A DNA stretch of 34,043 nt from Sulfurovum sp. (GTDB lineage: Bacteria > Campylobacterota > Campylobacteria > Campylobacterales > Sulfurovaceae), in contig JANTGA010000010.1 of the NCBI GenBank assembly GCA_024763175.1, positions 1-34,043 on the forward strand, given 5' to 3'. Below, in pieces: positions 14,822 to 21,777 of this stretch (position 1 is the stretch's first letter; each line of letters opens with the position of its first letter). The notes beneath the pieces are model-generated. The model saw only the letters and a list, made by a program, of their open reading frames with translations. It was not told the origin of the DNA and ran no database searches. A program made the translations under genes and the position numbers.

Positions 14822-15541
14822 TCAGGCCTCAGCTGTTTCTCTCTCAATGTAGAGGATTCTTCCGCAGTGTGGGCAGTTTGTGATCTCTTCGCCCCTGATC
14901 ACATCGGCATAGGTTTTGTCATTGAGCTTCATGTAGCAGCCATAGCATGCCTGCTTCTTGACAGCTACGACGGCTGTGTTGCCTGCCCATATTCTGATTT
15001 TTTCATAGAACGCCAATACCTTCTGATCGATCTCTCTGATCGACTTCTCCCGCTCCGTGAAAAGCGAAACCTTACTCTTTTCGATCGCTGCCTTCTCTTG
15101 GTTCGCCTCAGCGCTGACTTCTGCCAGCTCTTTTTTGAGTGTTTTGACTATCTCTTCCGCCTCTTTGGCCTCTTTGGCTTTTTTGACATTAATCTCCTGA
15201 AGTCGTTCGATCTCTTCATTGGCAAAAGTCATTTTTTCTTTGGCAATATCCTCTTCGACAGCCAGGGACTTCATCTCTCTCTCTGTTGAAATCTCTTTGG
15301 CTTTTTTGACATTGTCTGACAATTGCTCGTTGAGAATTTTTAGCTGCTCTTCATAGGAGGCAACTTTTTTTTCATTATCGGCAATAAGGGAATTGATTTG
15401 ATTGAGACTCTCTTCTGCCTGCGTCAGCTTTTTTTCTGCTTTCACGATTTTTTTGTCTGCAATATCGATCTGTGGCTGATAGCTATCAATCTTTTTGTCG
15501 ATCTGAGAAAGTTCTACCAACTCTTGTATATGCTTGTTCAC
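14822..15541 (-). CDS. Coiled-coil protein with C-terminal C4 zinc ribbon (CT398-like)
   Basis: A 239 aa protein with a long heptad-rich N-terminal coiled coil (about residues 5-175; many Lys/Glu and regularly spaced Leu/Ile/Val). A zinc ribbon follows: CYGCYMKL, and about 26 residues later CPHCGRILY. This matches the conserved bacterial family that includes Chlamydia CT398, whose function is not settled; links to sigma-54 and type III secretion have been proposed for the chlamydial member. It lies between the Nif3-like gene (17 bp gap) and waaA (directly adjacent), an arrangement I associate with Campylobacterota. Structural features are clear; the function is unassigned. Confidence 0.9.
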   Translation of the reverse strand: MNKHIQELVELSQIDKKIDSYQPQIDIADKKIVKAEKKLTQAEESLNQINSLIADNEKKVASYEEQLKILNEQLSDNVKKAKEISTEREMKSLAVEEDIAKEKMTFANEEIERLQEINVKKAKEAKEAEEIVKTLKKELAEVSAEANQEKAAIEKSKVSLFTEREKSIREIDQKVLAFYEKIRIWAGNTAVVAVKKQACYGCYMKLNDKTYADVIRGEEITNCPHCGRILYIERETAEA

Positions 15542-15558
15542 ATTTTTCCTTTGGGAGT

Positions 15559-16278
15559 TTACATTTTGAATGGATTTTTAGAGTTTGAGATTATAGCCAA
15601 AAGAGGTAAAACTTTCAACTCTTCAAACAGTACCTCAGCAAAAAACCGTTCACTTTCATAGTGGCCGATCTCCACAAGCATCAGGTTTTGGGCTTCTGCC
15701 TTCATCGCATCGTGGTACTTGATATCACCGGTCAAAAAACAGTCACTCTCGACACTGTCGATGAGCGAAGCGCCTGCTCCCGTCGTCAACGTAATACTTC
15801 GTATCTTCTCTTTGGGAGCCACTACCTTCACAAACGATAACCCCAGTCGTGCCCGGATATGACCCAGCAGATCCTCTGAGCTCCACTCGCCCTCTGCCTT
15901 GCAAAAAAAAGCCTCCTGTTTCGTCACCTCAAAGCCAAGAACCTTTTCAAAAACATAGCGATTGAGATGTGTTTGGTCAAAATTGGTATGCATCGCAATC
16001 AGCGACTGCCTTTTGCGGATCATCCTCTCGATCAGCTTTGCGGGATAGCGAGAAAAATCCAGTGCCGTCAATCCGCCAAAGATCAAGGGGTGATGTACGA
16101 TAAAGAGCACCCCCTCCTCACTCTCATCAAGCAGCGCTTCATCGATATCCAGACTCAGCACAATCTTGCTGACTTCTCTGGACATTTCACCGATCAACAG
16201 CCCGCTGTTGTCCCACTTCTCCTGAAGCTCGAAGGGGCTTAATTCGTTTAAAAAATCATAAATTTCTTCTATCTTCAT
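15559..16278 (-). CDS. Nif3-like dinuclear metal-centre protein (DUF34)
   Basis: Conserved 239 aa protein of the Nif3/YbgI family, which forms toroidal hexamers with two metals per subunit. Visible metal-site motifs are FIVHHPLIFGG near residue 58-68, AMHTNFDQTH, and LMLVEIGHYESERF near the C-terminus. Family members are often labelled GTP cyclohydrolase I type 2, but evidence for that activity is limited, so no enzymatic role is claimed. The length is that of the short form, without the inserted PII-like domain. It is 7 bp downstream of glyQ and 17 bp upstream of the zinc-ribbon gene. Co-conservation of the three genes in this order suggests a shared transcript rather than a proven joint function. 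Confidence 0.93.
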   Translation of the reverse strand: MKIEEIYDFLNELSPFELQEKWDNSGLLIGEMSREVSKIVLSLDIDEALLDESEEGVLFIVHHPLIFGGLTALDFSRYPAKLIERMIRKRQSLIAMHTNFDQTHLNRYVFEKVLGFEVTKQEAFFCKAEGEWSSEDLLGHIRARLGLSFVKVVAPKEKIRSITLTTGAGASLIDSVESDCFLTGDIKYHDAMKAEAQNLMLVEIGHYESERFFAEVLFEELKVLPLLAIISNSKNPFKM

Positions 16279-16285
16279 CAGCTGC

Positions 16286-17182
16286 CTACATAGCCCTTAC
16301 TCTATTGTTGCGCTCGTGCTCCTGTGCCTTATAAAGCTCGGCACACCCCTTGGAGAGTTCACGGATCTTCAAAATATAATTTTGACGCTGTGCCTGTGAA
16401 ATCGCTTTGCGGGCATCAAGAACATTGAACACATGCGAAGCAAGCATACACTGGTCATAAGCCGGCAGAGGAAGACCGGCATCCAGACAGCTGCGACACT
16501 CATCGCTCGCATCATCAAAATGCGAAAAAAGCTTCTCTACATTTGCCACCTCAAAGTGATATGTTGAAAATTCATACTCACTCTCTTTGTGAATATCAGC
16601 ATATGTTGTAACACTGCCGCTGTTTCGGTTCCAGACAATCTCAAAAACAGACTCAACACCCTGCAGATACATTGCCAATCTTTCTGTCCCGTAGGTGATC
16701 TCTACAGCCACCGGATCACAGGCGATCCCGCCAACCTGCTGAAAATAGGTAAACTGTGTCACTTCCATCCCGTCGAGCCAGACTTCCCAGCCCAAGCCCC
16801 AGGCCCCCAGCGTCGGAGACTCCCAGTTGTCTTCGACGAAACGGATATCGTGCTCCTGAAGGTTCAGGCCCAGATACTCCAGAGATTTCAGGTAGAGCTC
16901 CTGGATATTGTCCGGGCTTGGTTTGATCAACGCCTGAAACTGGTAGTAGGCTCCCAGTCGGTTGGGATTTTCGCCATAGCGTCCATCTGTCGGCCTTCTG
17001 CTGGGCGCGACATAAGCTGCGCTCCAGGGCTTGCTGTCGAGACTCCGCAGCAGCGTCGCCGGGTGAAAAGTCCCTGCACCTGCAGGGATATCATAAGGCT
17101 GCACGATATTGCACCCCTGCTCTGCCCAGAATTGTTGGAGTTTTAGTAGTAGCTCGCTGAAAGTTATGGCTTCGTCGTTCAT
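16286..17182 (-). CDS. glyQ: Glycyl-tRNA synthetase alpha subunit
   Basis: Class II aminoacyl-tRNA synthetase alpha chain, 298 aa, normal length. With the beta chain GlyS it charges tRNA-Gly in the bacterial alpha2beta2 enzyme. Conserved blocks include [69 protein letters not shown] and [16 protein letters not shown]. The beta-subunit gene is not nearby; glyQ and glyS are separated in Campylobacterota as I recall. The glutaredoxin-like gene ends at the base adjacent to its start codon, and the Nif3-like gene follows 7 bp later. Confidence 0.98.
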   Translation of the reverse strand: MNDEAITFSELLLKLQQFWAEQGCNIVQPYDIPAGAGTFHPATLLRSLDSKPWSAAYVAPSRRPTDGRYGENPNRLGAYYQFQALIKPSPDNIQELYLKSLEYLGLNLQEHDIRFVEDNWESPTLGAWGLGWEVWLDGMEVTQFTYFQQVGGIACDPVAVEITYGTERLAMYLQGVESVFEIVWNRNSGSVTTYADIHKESEYEFSTYHFEVANVEKLFSHFDDASDECRSCLDAGLPLPAYDQCMLASHVFNVLDARKAISQAQRQNYILKIRELSKGCAELYKAQEHERNNRVRAM

Positions 17183-17437
17183 CTATTTTATTCCTAATGC
17201 TTTTTCTATTTTTCCCTGGTCAAACCCGCAGATCCATTTCGATCCGCCGATCAGGACGACGGGTACGCCCCGGCAGCCATGCTGCTCGCAGTCTTTGGCA
17301 GCTTTTTGATCTTTGCTGATATCGATTGCTTTGAATTTGATCTCATTTTTCCTGAAATAGTTTTTGGCTCTGGTACACCAGACACACGAAGATGTCATAA
17401 ACAGTACCACAGATTTTTGTTTTTTCTTTGTTTCCAT
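17183..17437 (-). CDS. Glutaredoxin-like protein
   Basis: Small thiol-disulfide protein, 84 aa from the ATG at 17437, chosen because AAGGAG lies eight bases before it; an upstream in-frame ATG at 17467 would add ten residues without a ribosome site. The active site is TSSCVWCTRAKNYF (Cys18 and Cys21). The cis-proline loop is GVPVVLIGGSKWICGFD, typical of glutaredoxin/NrdH folds. The CVWC pair is not the classical CPYC, and an additional Cys pair sits at KDCEQHGCRG. Partners cannot be inferred; it probably reduces a cytoplasmic protein disulfide. It abuts glyQ directly. Confidence 0.9.
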   Translation of the reverse strand: METKKKQKSVVLFMTSSCVWCTRAKNYFRKNEIKFKAIDISKDQKAAKDCEQHGCRGVPVVLIGGSKWICGFDQGKIEKALGIK

Positions 17438-17492
17438 TCTTTCATCTCCTTCTATGTTTTTTCGCAATTATAGCCATAAAAAAATGATTTTT

Positions 17493-17987
17493 CTACAAAA
17501 TAACTTCAATCTCACTCGAATCCAATTCTACCTTTTTCGCTTTTGAGATACGATCTTCCTGCAACTTGATATGCAGCTCATCATCATTGAGTGCCAGGAT
17601 CTGTATCGCCAGGTAGGCGGAGTTGATCGCACCGGCATTGCCGATCGCTACGGTCGCCACAGGCATTCCTGCCGGCATCATGACTGTACTCAGTAGCGCA
17701 TCTTCGCCTCTCAGCTCTCCGCTTGCCATCGGCACACCGATCACCGGCCGGGTTGTCGTACCTGCCAGTGCCCCTGCCAAATGTGCCGCCATTCCTGCAG
17801 CTGCGATGAAAAGCTGTGCACCCTTCTCTTCTGCTTCCTTGATATACTTCTTGGTCCGCTCTGGACTCCTGTGTGCTGATGAGATGATGATCTCATAGGG
17901 TACACCGAACTTCTCCAATGTCGCCTCACACTCCTTCATTACTTCATAGTCACTCTTGCTGCCGATAATAATTGATATAAACTTCAC
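17493..17987 (-). CDS. purE: N5-carboxyaminoimidazole ribonucleotide mutase (class I PurE)
   Basis: De novo purine synthesis enzyme, 164 aa, which converts N5-CAIR to CAIR. IIIGSKSDYEVMKECEATLEKFG, SAHRSPERTKKYIKEA and AAAGMAAHLAGALAGTTTRPVIGVPM are the family signatures; the His in SAHRSP is the catalytic residue. The start is GTG at 17987, overlapping the TAG stop of the U32 gene by one base, with GGAG upstream, so translation is probably coupled. PurK is not in the window. Confidence 0.97.
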   Translation of the reverse strand: MKFISIIIGSKSDYEVMKECEATLEKFGVPYEIIISSAHRSPERTKKYIKEAEEKGAQLFIAAAGMAAHLAGALAGTTTRPVIGVPMASGELRGEDALLSTVMMPAGMPVATVAIGNAGAINSAYLAIQILALNDDELHIKLQEDRISKAKKVELDSSEIEVIL

Positions 17988-19333
17988 TAAATCTCCTTTT
18001 GATTGTTTTGGGTAGGTTTCATATGTGCCGGGGTCGAATCCTGAGTCATGCCTTTCTTCTCCAATGCCTCATCGATCTTTCTCCTGAGTATCGTATAGCC
18101 GGGCAATTTGACAGGCAGGACAATGGCATTCAAGTCTCCGCTATGGATACAGTCGAATGATTTGCCTGATGTCGAGACGATCTTTCTGAAAGTCAGCCAA
18201 TACTTCCCATTCACCTCATCGATCTTTCCGTATTCGTTATCGGTCAGATCGACTGTGGCACCAACAGGCAGTACGATCTCCACACGGTCACCTACGCAGG
18301 TTTTGTCCTTACAGCGCCACGTCTTGCCATCTTCGCCCACCAGGCCGGCTACCTGATGCGTACCGTACTGTATCGAAAAACCCTGTGCCTGCGTATCGTT
18401 TTTTTCAAAAGGGCGGGAGATCAGATAAGCATCTGTGAAGCCTCTGTTTTGAGTCGTATTGAGCTCCGCTTGATACTTTATCTTATCGAAGATACCTGCA
18501 TAGAAATCATCGATCGCATGACGATACGCCTTGGTCACCACGCCGGCATAATAAGGAGACTTGGTCCGTCCTTCTATCTTGAGCGAATCCACGACTCCCG
18601 AAGCGAGGATCTCATCTACGTGTGAAGCCATATTCATATCTTTGGCATTCATGATATAGGTCCCTACTTCGCTCTCCTCTTCCAGACGGAAGGTCGTATC
18701 GGTTTCAGGATTGTATGCATAGATTTCGTAGGGGAAACGGCAATCGTTCGCACAGCTTCCCCGGTTGGGTACACGCCCTGTCTGAAGTGCAGAGATCAAA
18801 CAACGCCCGCTGTAGGCAAAACACATCGAACCGTGGACGAAGATCTCAAGCTCCAGATCGGGGATCACTGATTTGATCGCCTCACAATCTTTCAGGCTGA
18901 TCTCGCGGGCTGCTATAATGCGCTTGACACCAAGATCGTAATAGACCTGTGCATCGAGTGCATTCATCACATTGGCCTGTGTAGAGAGATGGATCGGGAT
19001 ATCAGGTGCGATCTTCCGTGCGAGCTTGACCACTCCCGGGCTTGCAACGATCAACGCATCAGGCTTCAGCTCCGCAAGTTTTGCAATGTGGTTTTCATAG
19101 AGTTTGAGCTGTGAATTAAAGGGGAAACTGTTGACGGTGCTATAAACCTTTTTGCCGCGTTCGTGTGCATAGGCAATCCCTTCAGCGTAGGATTCCATAT
19201 CGAACTCTTTGCCCGAACGAATACGCAGGGAAAAGGTACTGGTTCCGCCATAGACGGCATCCGCTCCGTAATTAAGGGCGATCTTCAGTTTTTCGAGATT
19301 GCCGGCTGGAGCGAGTAGTTCTGCTTTGTGCAC
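17987..19333 (-). CDS. U32 family peptidase-like protein (TrhP/YegQ-type)
   Basis: A 448 aa protein of the U32 family. LLAPAGNLEKLKIALNYGADAVYGG is the N-terminal TIM-barrel signature. FAYSGRCLISALQTGRVPNRGSCANDCR supplies the cysteines expected to bind an iron-sulfur cluster, and VDSLKIEGRTKSPYYAGVVT is the family core motif. YegQ/TrhP of E. coli works in prephenate-dependent hydroxylation of tRNA uridine-34; this protein has the right length (about 450 aa) for that role, while peptidase activity is doubtful for most members. The start is GTG at 19333. A -10-like TATTAT on the minus strand lies 40 bp upstream. The gene heads the minus-strand operon running into purE. Confidence 0.9.
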   Translation of the reverse strand: MHKAELLAPAGNLEKLKIALNYGADAVYGGTSTFSLRIRSGKEFDMESYAEGIAYAHERGKKVYSTVNSFPFNSQLKLYENHIAKLAELKPDALIVASPGVVKLARKIAPDIPIHLSTQANVMNALDAQVYYDLGVKRIIAAREISLKDCEAIKSVIPDLELEIFVHGSMCFAYSGRCLISALQTGRVPNRGSCANDCRFPYEIYAYNPETDTTFRLEEESEVGTYIMNAKDMNMASHVDEILASGVVDSLKIEGRTKSPYYAGVVTKAYRHAIDDFYAGIFDKIKYQAELNTTQNRGFTDAYLISRPFEKNDTQAQGFSIQYGTHQVAGLVGEDGKTWRCKDKTCVGDRVEIVLPVGATVDLTDNEYGKIDEVNGKYWLTFRKIVSTSGKSFDCIHSGDLNAIVLPVKLPGYTILRRKIDEALEKKGMTQDSTPAHMKPTQNNQKEI

Positions 19334-19347
19334 TGTGGGCCTTTACC

Positions 19348-19380
19348 TTGATTTTGGGTAATATTCTACTATAATAGTAG
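19348..19380 (+). promoter_or_regulatory. Sigma-70-type promoter for the PHP gene, with a palindrome over the -10
   Basis: TTGATT (19348-19353), a 16-bp spacer, and TATAAT (19370-19375) precede the ATG at 19401. The -10 lies inside the perfect palindrome CTACTAT-A-ATAGTAG (19366-19380), whose opposite strand reads TATTAT toward the divergent U32 gene. This arrangement could be an overlapping divergent promoter or a repressor site. Confidence 0.6.
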
Positions 19381-19400
19381 TAAAAAAGAGATAGAGAGAC

Positions 19401-20180
19401 ATGAGAATAGACTTACATAACCACACCACACGATGTCATCACGCAGACGGAACGATCGATGCGTATATCCAAAGAGCCATCGAGCTGGGGATCGATATCT
19501 ACGGTTTCAGCGAGCATGCACCGATGGATTTTGATCCGGGCTACCGCCTCTCTTTTGAGGAGATGGAAGCATACTGCCACGATGTGCTCAGTGCGAGAGA
19601 GAAGTACAAAGACCAGATAGAGATCCTGCTGGGCTACGAGGTGGATTACCTCCCCGGTCATATGGATCAGCGTGTGCTTCGAGCTGATGTCGATTATCTC
19701 ATCGGTTCTGTCCACTTCATCGACAAATGGAGCTTCGACAATCCTGAGTTTATCGGCGGATGGAAAGAGCGCAATATCGATGAGATATGGCAAGCCTATT
19801 TCGAAGCAACGGAAGCGATGGCCAAAACTGGCTATTTTGATATCGTCGGCCACCTCGATCTGATCAAAGTGTTCAAATATATGCCCCAAAAAGATACCAG
19901 GCTCCTGGCACAAAGCAGCCTCAGGGCCATCAAGAAACAAAATATGATCCTGGAACTCAATACCGCAGGACTACGTAAACCCGTCTCTGAGATCTATCCC
20001 TCGCGGGCACTCCTTCAGGAGGCCTATGCCCTCGGTATACCCATTACCTTCTCCTCGGATGCCCATGCTGTTGAGCAGGTGGGCTTCCATTATGAAGAGG
20101 CTGCTGCCCTTGCCAGAGAAGTCGGATACACCAAAGCTGTTACTTTCCGAAAACGTGATAGAGAATTGGTTATTTTTTAG
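19401..20180 (+). CDS. hisJ: PHP-family histidinol-phosphatase (HisJ/HisK-type)
   Basis: Cytoplasmic metal-dependent phosphatase of 259 aa that removes phosphate from L-histidinol phosphate in histidine synthesis. The PHP metal ligands are spread as expected: RIDLHNHTTRCHHADG at the N-terminus, GFSEHAPM, LLGYEVDYL, IGSVHFID, DIVGHLDLI and TFSSDAHAVEQVG. This arrangement is that of the HisJ subfamily rather than DNA polymerase PHP domains. No other his genes are close. A good promoter lies 25 bp before the ATG. It is followed after 74 bp by glnA, which has its own -10 box. Substrate assignment is by subfamily resemblance. Confidence 0.85.
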   Translation: MRIDLHNHTTRCHHADGTIDAYIQRAIELGIDIYGFSEHAPMDFDPGYRLSFEEMEAYCHDVLSAREKYKDQIEILLGYEVDYLPGHMDQRVLRADVDYLIGSVHFIDKWSFDNPEFIGGWKERNIDEIWQAYFEATEAMAKTGYFDIVGHLDLIKVFKYMPQKDTRLLAQSSLRAIKKQNMILELNTAGLRKPVSEIYPSRALLQEAYALGIPITFSSDAHAVEQVGFHYEEAAALAREVGYTKAVTFRKRDRELVIF

Positions 20181-20214
20181 GCAACGATATAGAAAAGTAT
20201 TATTCCAGGCTGGC

Positions 20215-20247
20215 TATAATAAACCGATCAAAATTTTAATTCAGGAG
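20215..20247 (+). promoter_or_regulatory. Candidate glnA promoter -10 and Shine-Dalgarno
   Basis: TATAAT at 20215-20220, with TGGC just ahead of it, lies 34 bp before the ATG at 20255. AGGAG at 20243-20247 is a strong ribosome site 7 bp from the start. No TTGACA-like -35 is seen, and no sigma-54 (TGGCAC-N5-TTGCA-type) site is present, so classical NtrC control is not supported. Confidence 0.5.
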
Positions 20248-20254
20248 ATGATTA

Positions 20255-21688
20255 ATGGGTAAGTTCGTCAATAATATAGCGGAATTCGACAAGTATTGCG
20301 AAGAGAATGAGGTTGAGTTTGTCGACTTTAGATTTACAGATATCAAAGGTGCTTGGCATCATATCTCATATAGAAGAAGTGCTGTTGATGATACAATGCT
20401 TGAAAATGGTATTCCTTTTGATGGTTCCTCTATCGAAAATTGGCAGCCGATCAATGAATCCGATATGATCCTCAAGCCAGATGTACCAACTGCATTTATG
20501 GATCCTTTCACTGCAGATCCTACGGTTTGTCTTATCTGTGATGTCTATGACATTTACAAAAATGAACTCTATGCAAAGTGTCCGCGTTCCATCGCCAAAA
20601 AAGCGTTGGCTTACCTGGAAGAGCAGGGTATCGGTGATGCAGCCTATTTCGGGCCTGAAAATGAATTTTTTGTCTTCGACGATGTCAAAATCGTAGACCA
20701 GGACAACGAGCAGTCTTTCAAAGTAGAGACGGATGAAGGCCACTGGGCAGATGCCAAAGACTACAGCGAATTTGGCAACATGGGACACAGACCGCGTATC
20801 AAAGGCGGATACTTCCCCGTGATGCCTACAGACTCCACAGTCGATCTGAGAGCTGAAATGATGCAGATCATGGAAGAGGTGGGACTCGAGGTCATTCTCG
20901 GACACCACGAAGTGGCTCAGGCACAGGCTGAAATCGGTATCGTTTTCGGCGATATTATCACCGCTGCCGACAATGTACAGAAATACAAATATGTCGTCAA
21001 GATGGTTGCACACCTCAATGGTAAAACAGCGACCTTTATGCCAAAGCCTATCTACAATGACAACGGTAACGGAATGCATGTTCACCAGTCACTCTGGAAA
21101 GATGGTGCCAACCTGTTCTATGAAGAGGGTGCTTATGCCAACCTGAGCAAAACAGCACTGGACTACCTCAGTGGTATCTTCAAGCACAAAGATGCAGTCA
21201 CAGCATTTACCAATCCAAGCACCAACTCCTTCAAGAGACTGCTGCCCGGATTTGAAGCGCCAAGAATCCTGACCTACTCCAGCCAGAACAGATCTGCCGC
21301 TTGTCGTATTCCATACGGTGCTGGCGAGAAAGCGACCAGGATCGAAACACGATTCCCGGATAGCGCCTCTTGCCCATACCTTGCATTTAGCGTCTTGATG
21401 ATGGCTGGAATCGATGGTATCAAGTCAGGCGGATATGAGCTCGTCGGCCCTGTCAACGAAGACCTTTTTGAAATGACCAGAGATGAGCTCAAAGAGAGAA
21501 AGATTCCTGAGCTTGCGAACTCACTGAGAGAAGCACTCGAAGGACTCGAAGTAGATCACGAATTCCTCGCACCGATTATGGATCAAGAGTTTATCTCTAC
21601 CTATATCGACTATGAATTCGAGCGTCACGTCACACCTGTCGAAGGCAGACCTACCGCATTTGAGTATATCTCTACATACTCCTGCTAA
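20255..21688 (+). CDS. glnA: Type I glutamine synthetase
   Basis: Makes glutamine from glutamate, ammonia and ATP in the cytoplasm as a dodecamer; 477 aa, normal for GS-I. Motifs are VDFRFTDIKGAWHHIS at the N-terminus, PFDGSSI, YFGPENEFFVFD, NDNGNGMHVHQSLW, NRSAACRIPYGAG and the C-terminal RIETRFPDSASCPYLAF. The region equivalent to the E. coli adenylylation loop (NLYDLPPEE) reads EDLFEMTRDE, so the modified tyrosine is replaced by Phe405. The enzyme therefore should not be controlled by GlnE adenylylation. Loss of this site has been reported for Helicobacter pylori GlnA. A hairpin follows the gene, and a strong AGGAG ribosome site precedes it. Confidence 0.98.
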   Translation: MGKFVNNIAEFDKYCEENEVEFVDFRFTDIKGAWHHISYRRSAVDDTMLENGIPFDGSSIENWQPINESDMILKPDVPTAFMDPFTADPTVCLICDVYDIYKNELYAKCPRSIAKKALAYLEEQGIGDAAYFGPENEFFVFDDVKIVDQDNEQSFKVETDEGHWADAKDYSEFGNMGHRPRIKGGYFPVMPTDSTVDLRAEMMQIMEEVGLEVILGHHEVAQAQAEIGIVFGDIITAADNVQKYKYVVKMVAHLNGKTATFMPKPIYNDNGNGMHVHQSLWKDGANLFYEEGAYANLSKTALDYLSGIFKHKDAVTAFTNPSTNSFKRLLPGFEAPRILTYSSQNRSAACRIPYGAGEKATRIETRFPDSASCPYLAFSVLMMAGIDGIKSGGYELVGPVNEDLFEMTRDELKERKIPELANSLREALEGLEVDHEFLAPIMDQEFISTYIDYEFERHVTPVEGRPTAFEYISTYSC

Positions 21689-21698
21689 CATTCGAGGA

Positions 21699-21718
21699 TT
21701 TCAGGCATCTGCCTGAAA
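21699..21718. terminator. Perfect hairpin between convergent glnA and PBP1A genes
   Basis: TTTCAGGCA-TC-TGCCTGAAA forms a 9-bp perfect stem 11 bases after the glnA stop, and sits 60 bases beyond the PBP1A stop. Neither side has an immediate T-tract; the nearest (ATTTTT) begins about 17 bases downstream on the plus strand. A role in termination or 3'-end protection is plausible but not classic. Confidence 0.45.
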
Positions 21719-21777
21719 CACCTCCTATCCCTCTATTTTTCATATACTTCAAGTTAGACCTGATACTCAAAGAAACA

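Noticed and set aside
20366-21085. Open frame of 239 aa opposite glnA
   Set aside because: Antisense shadow of a highly conserved gene; no ribosome site or motif.
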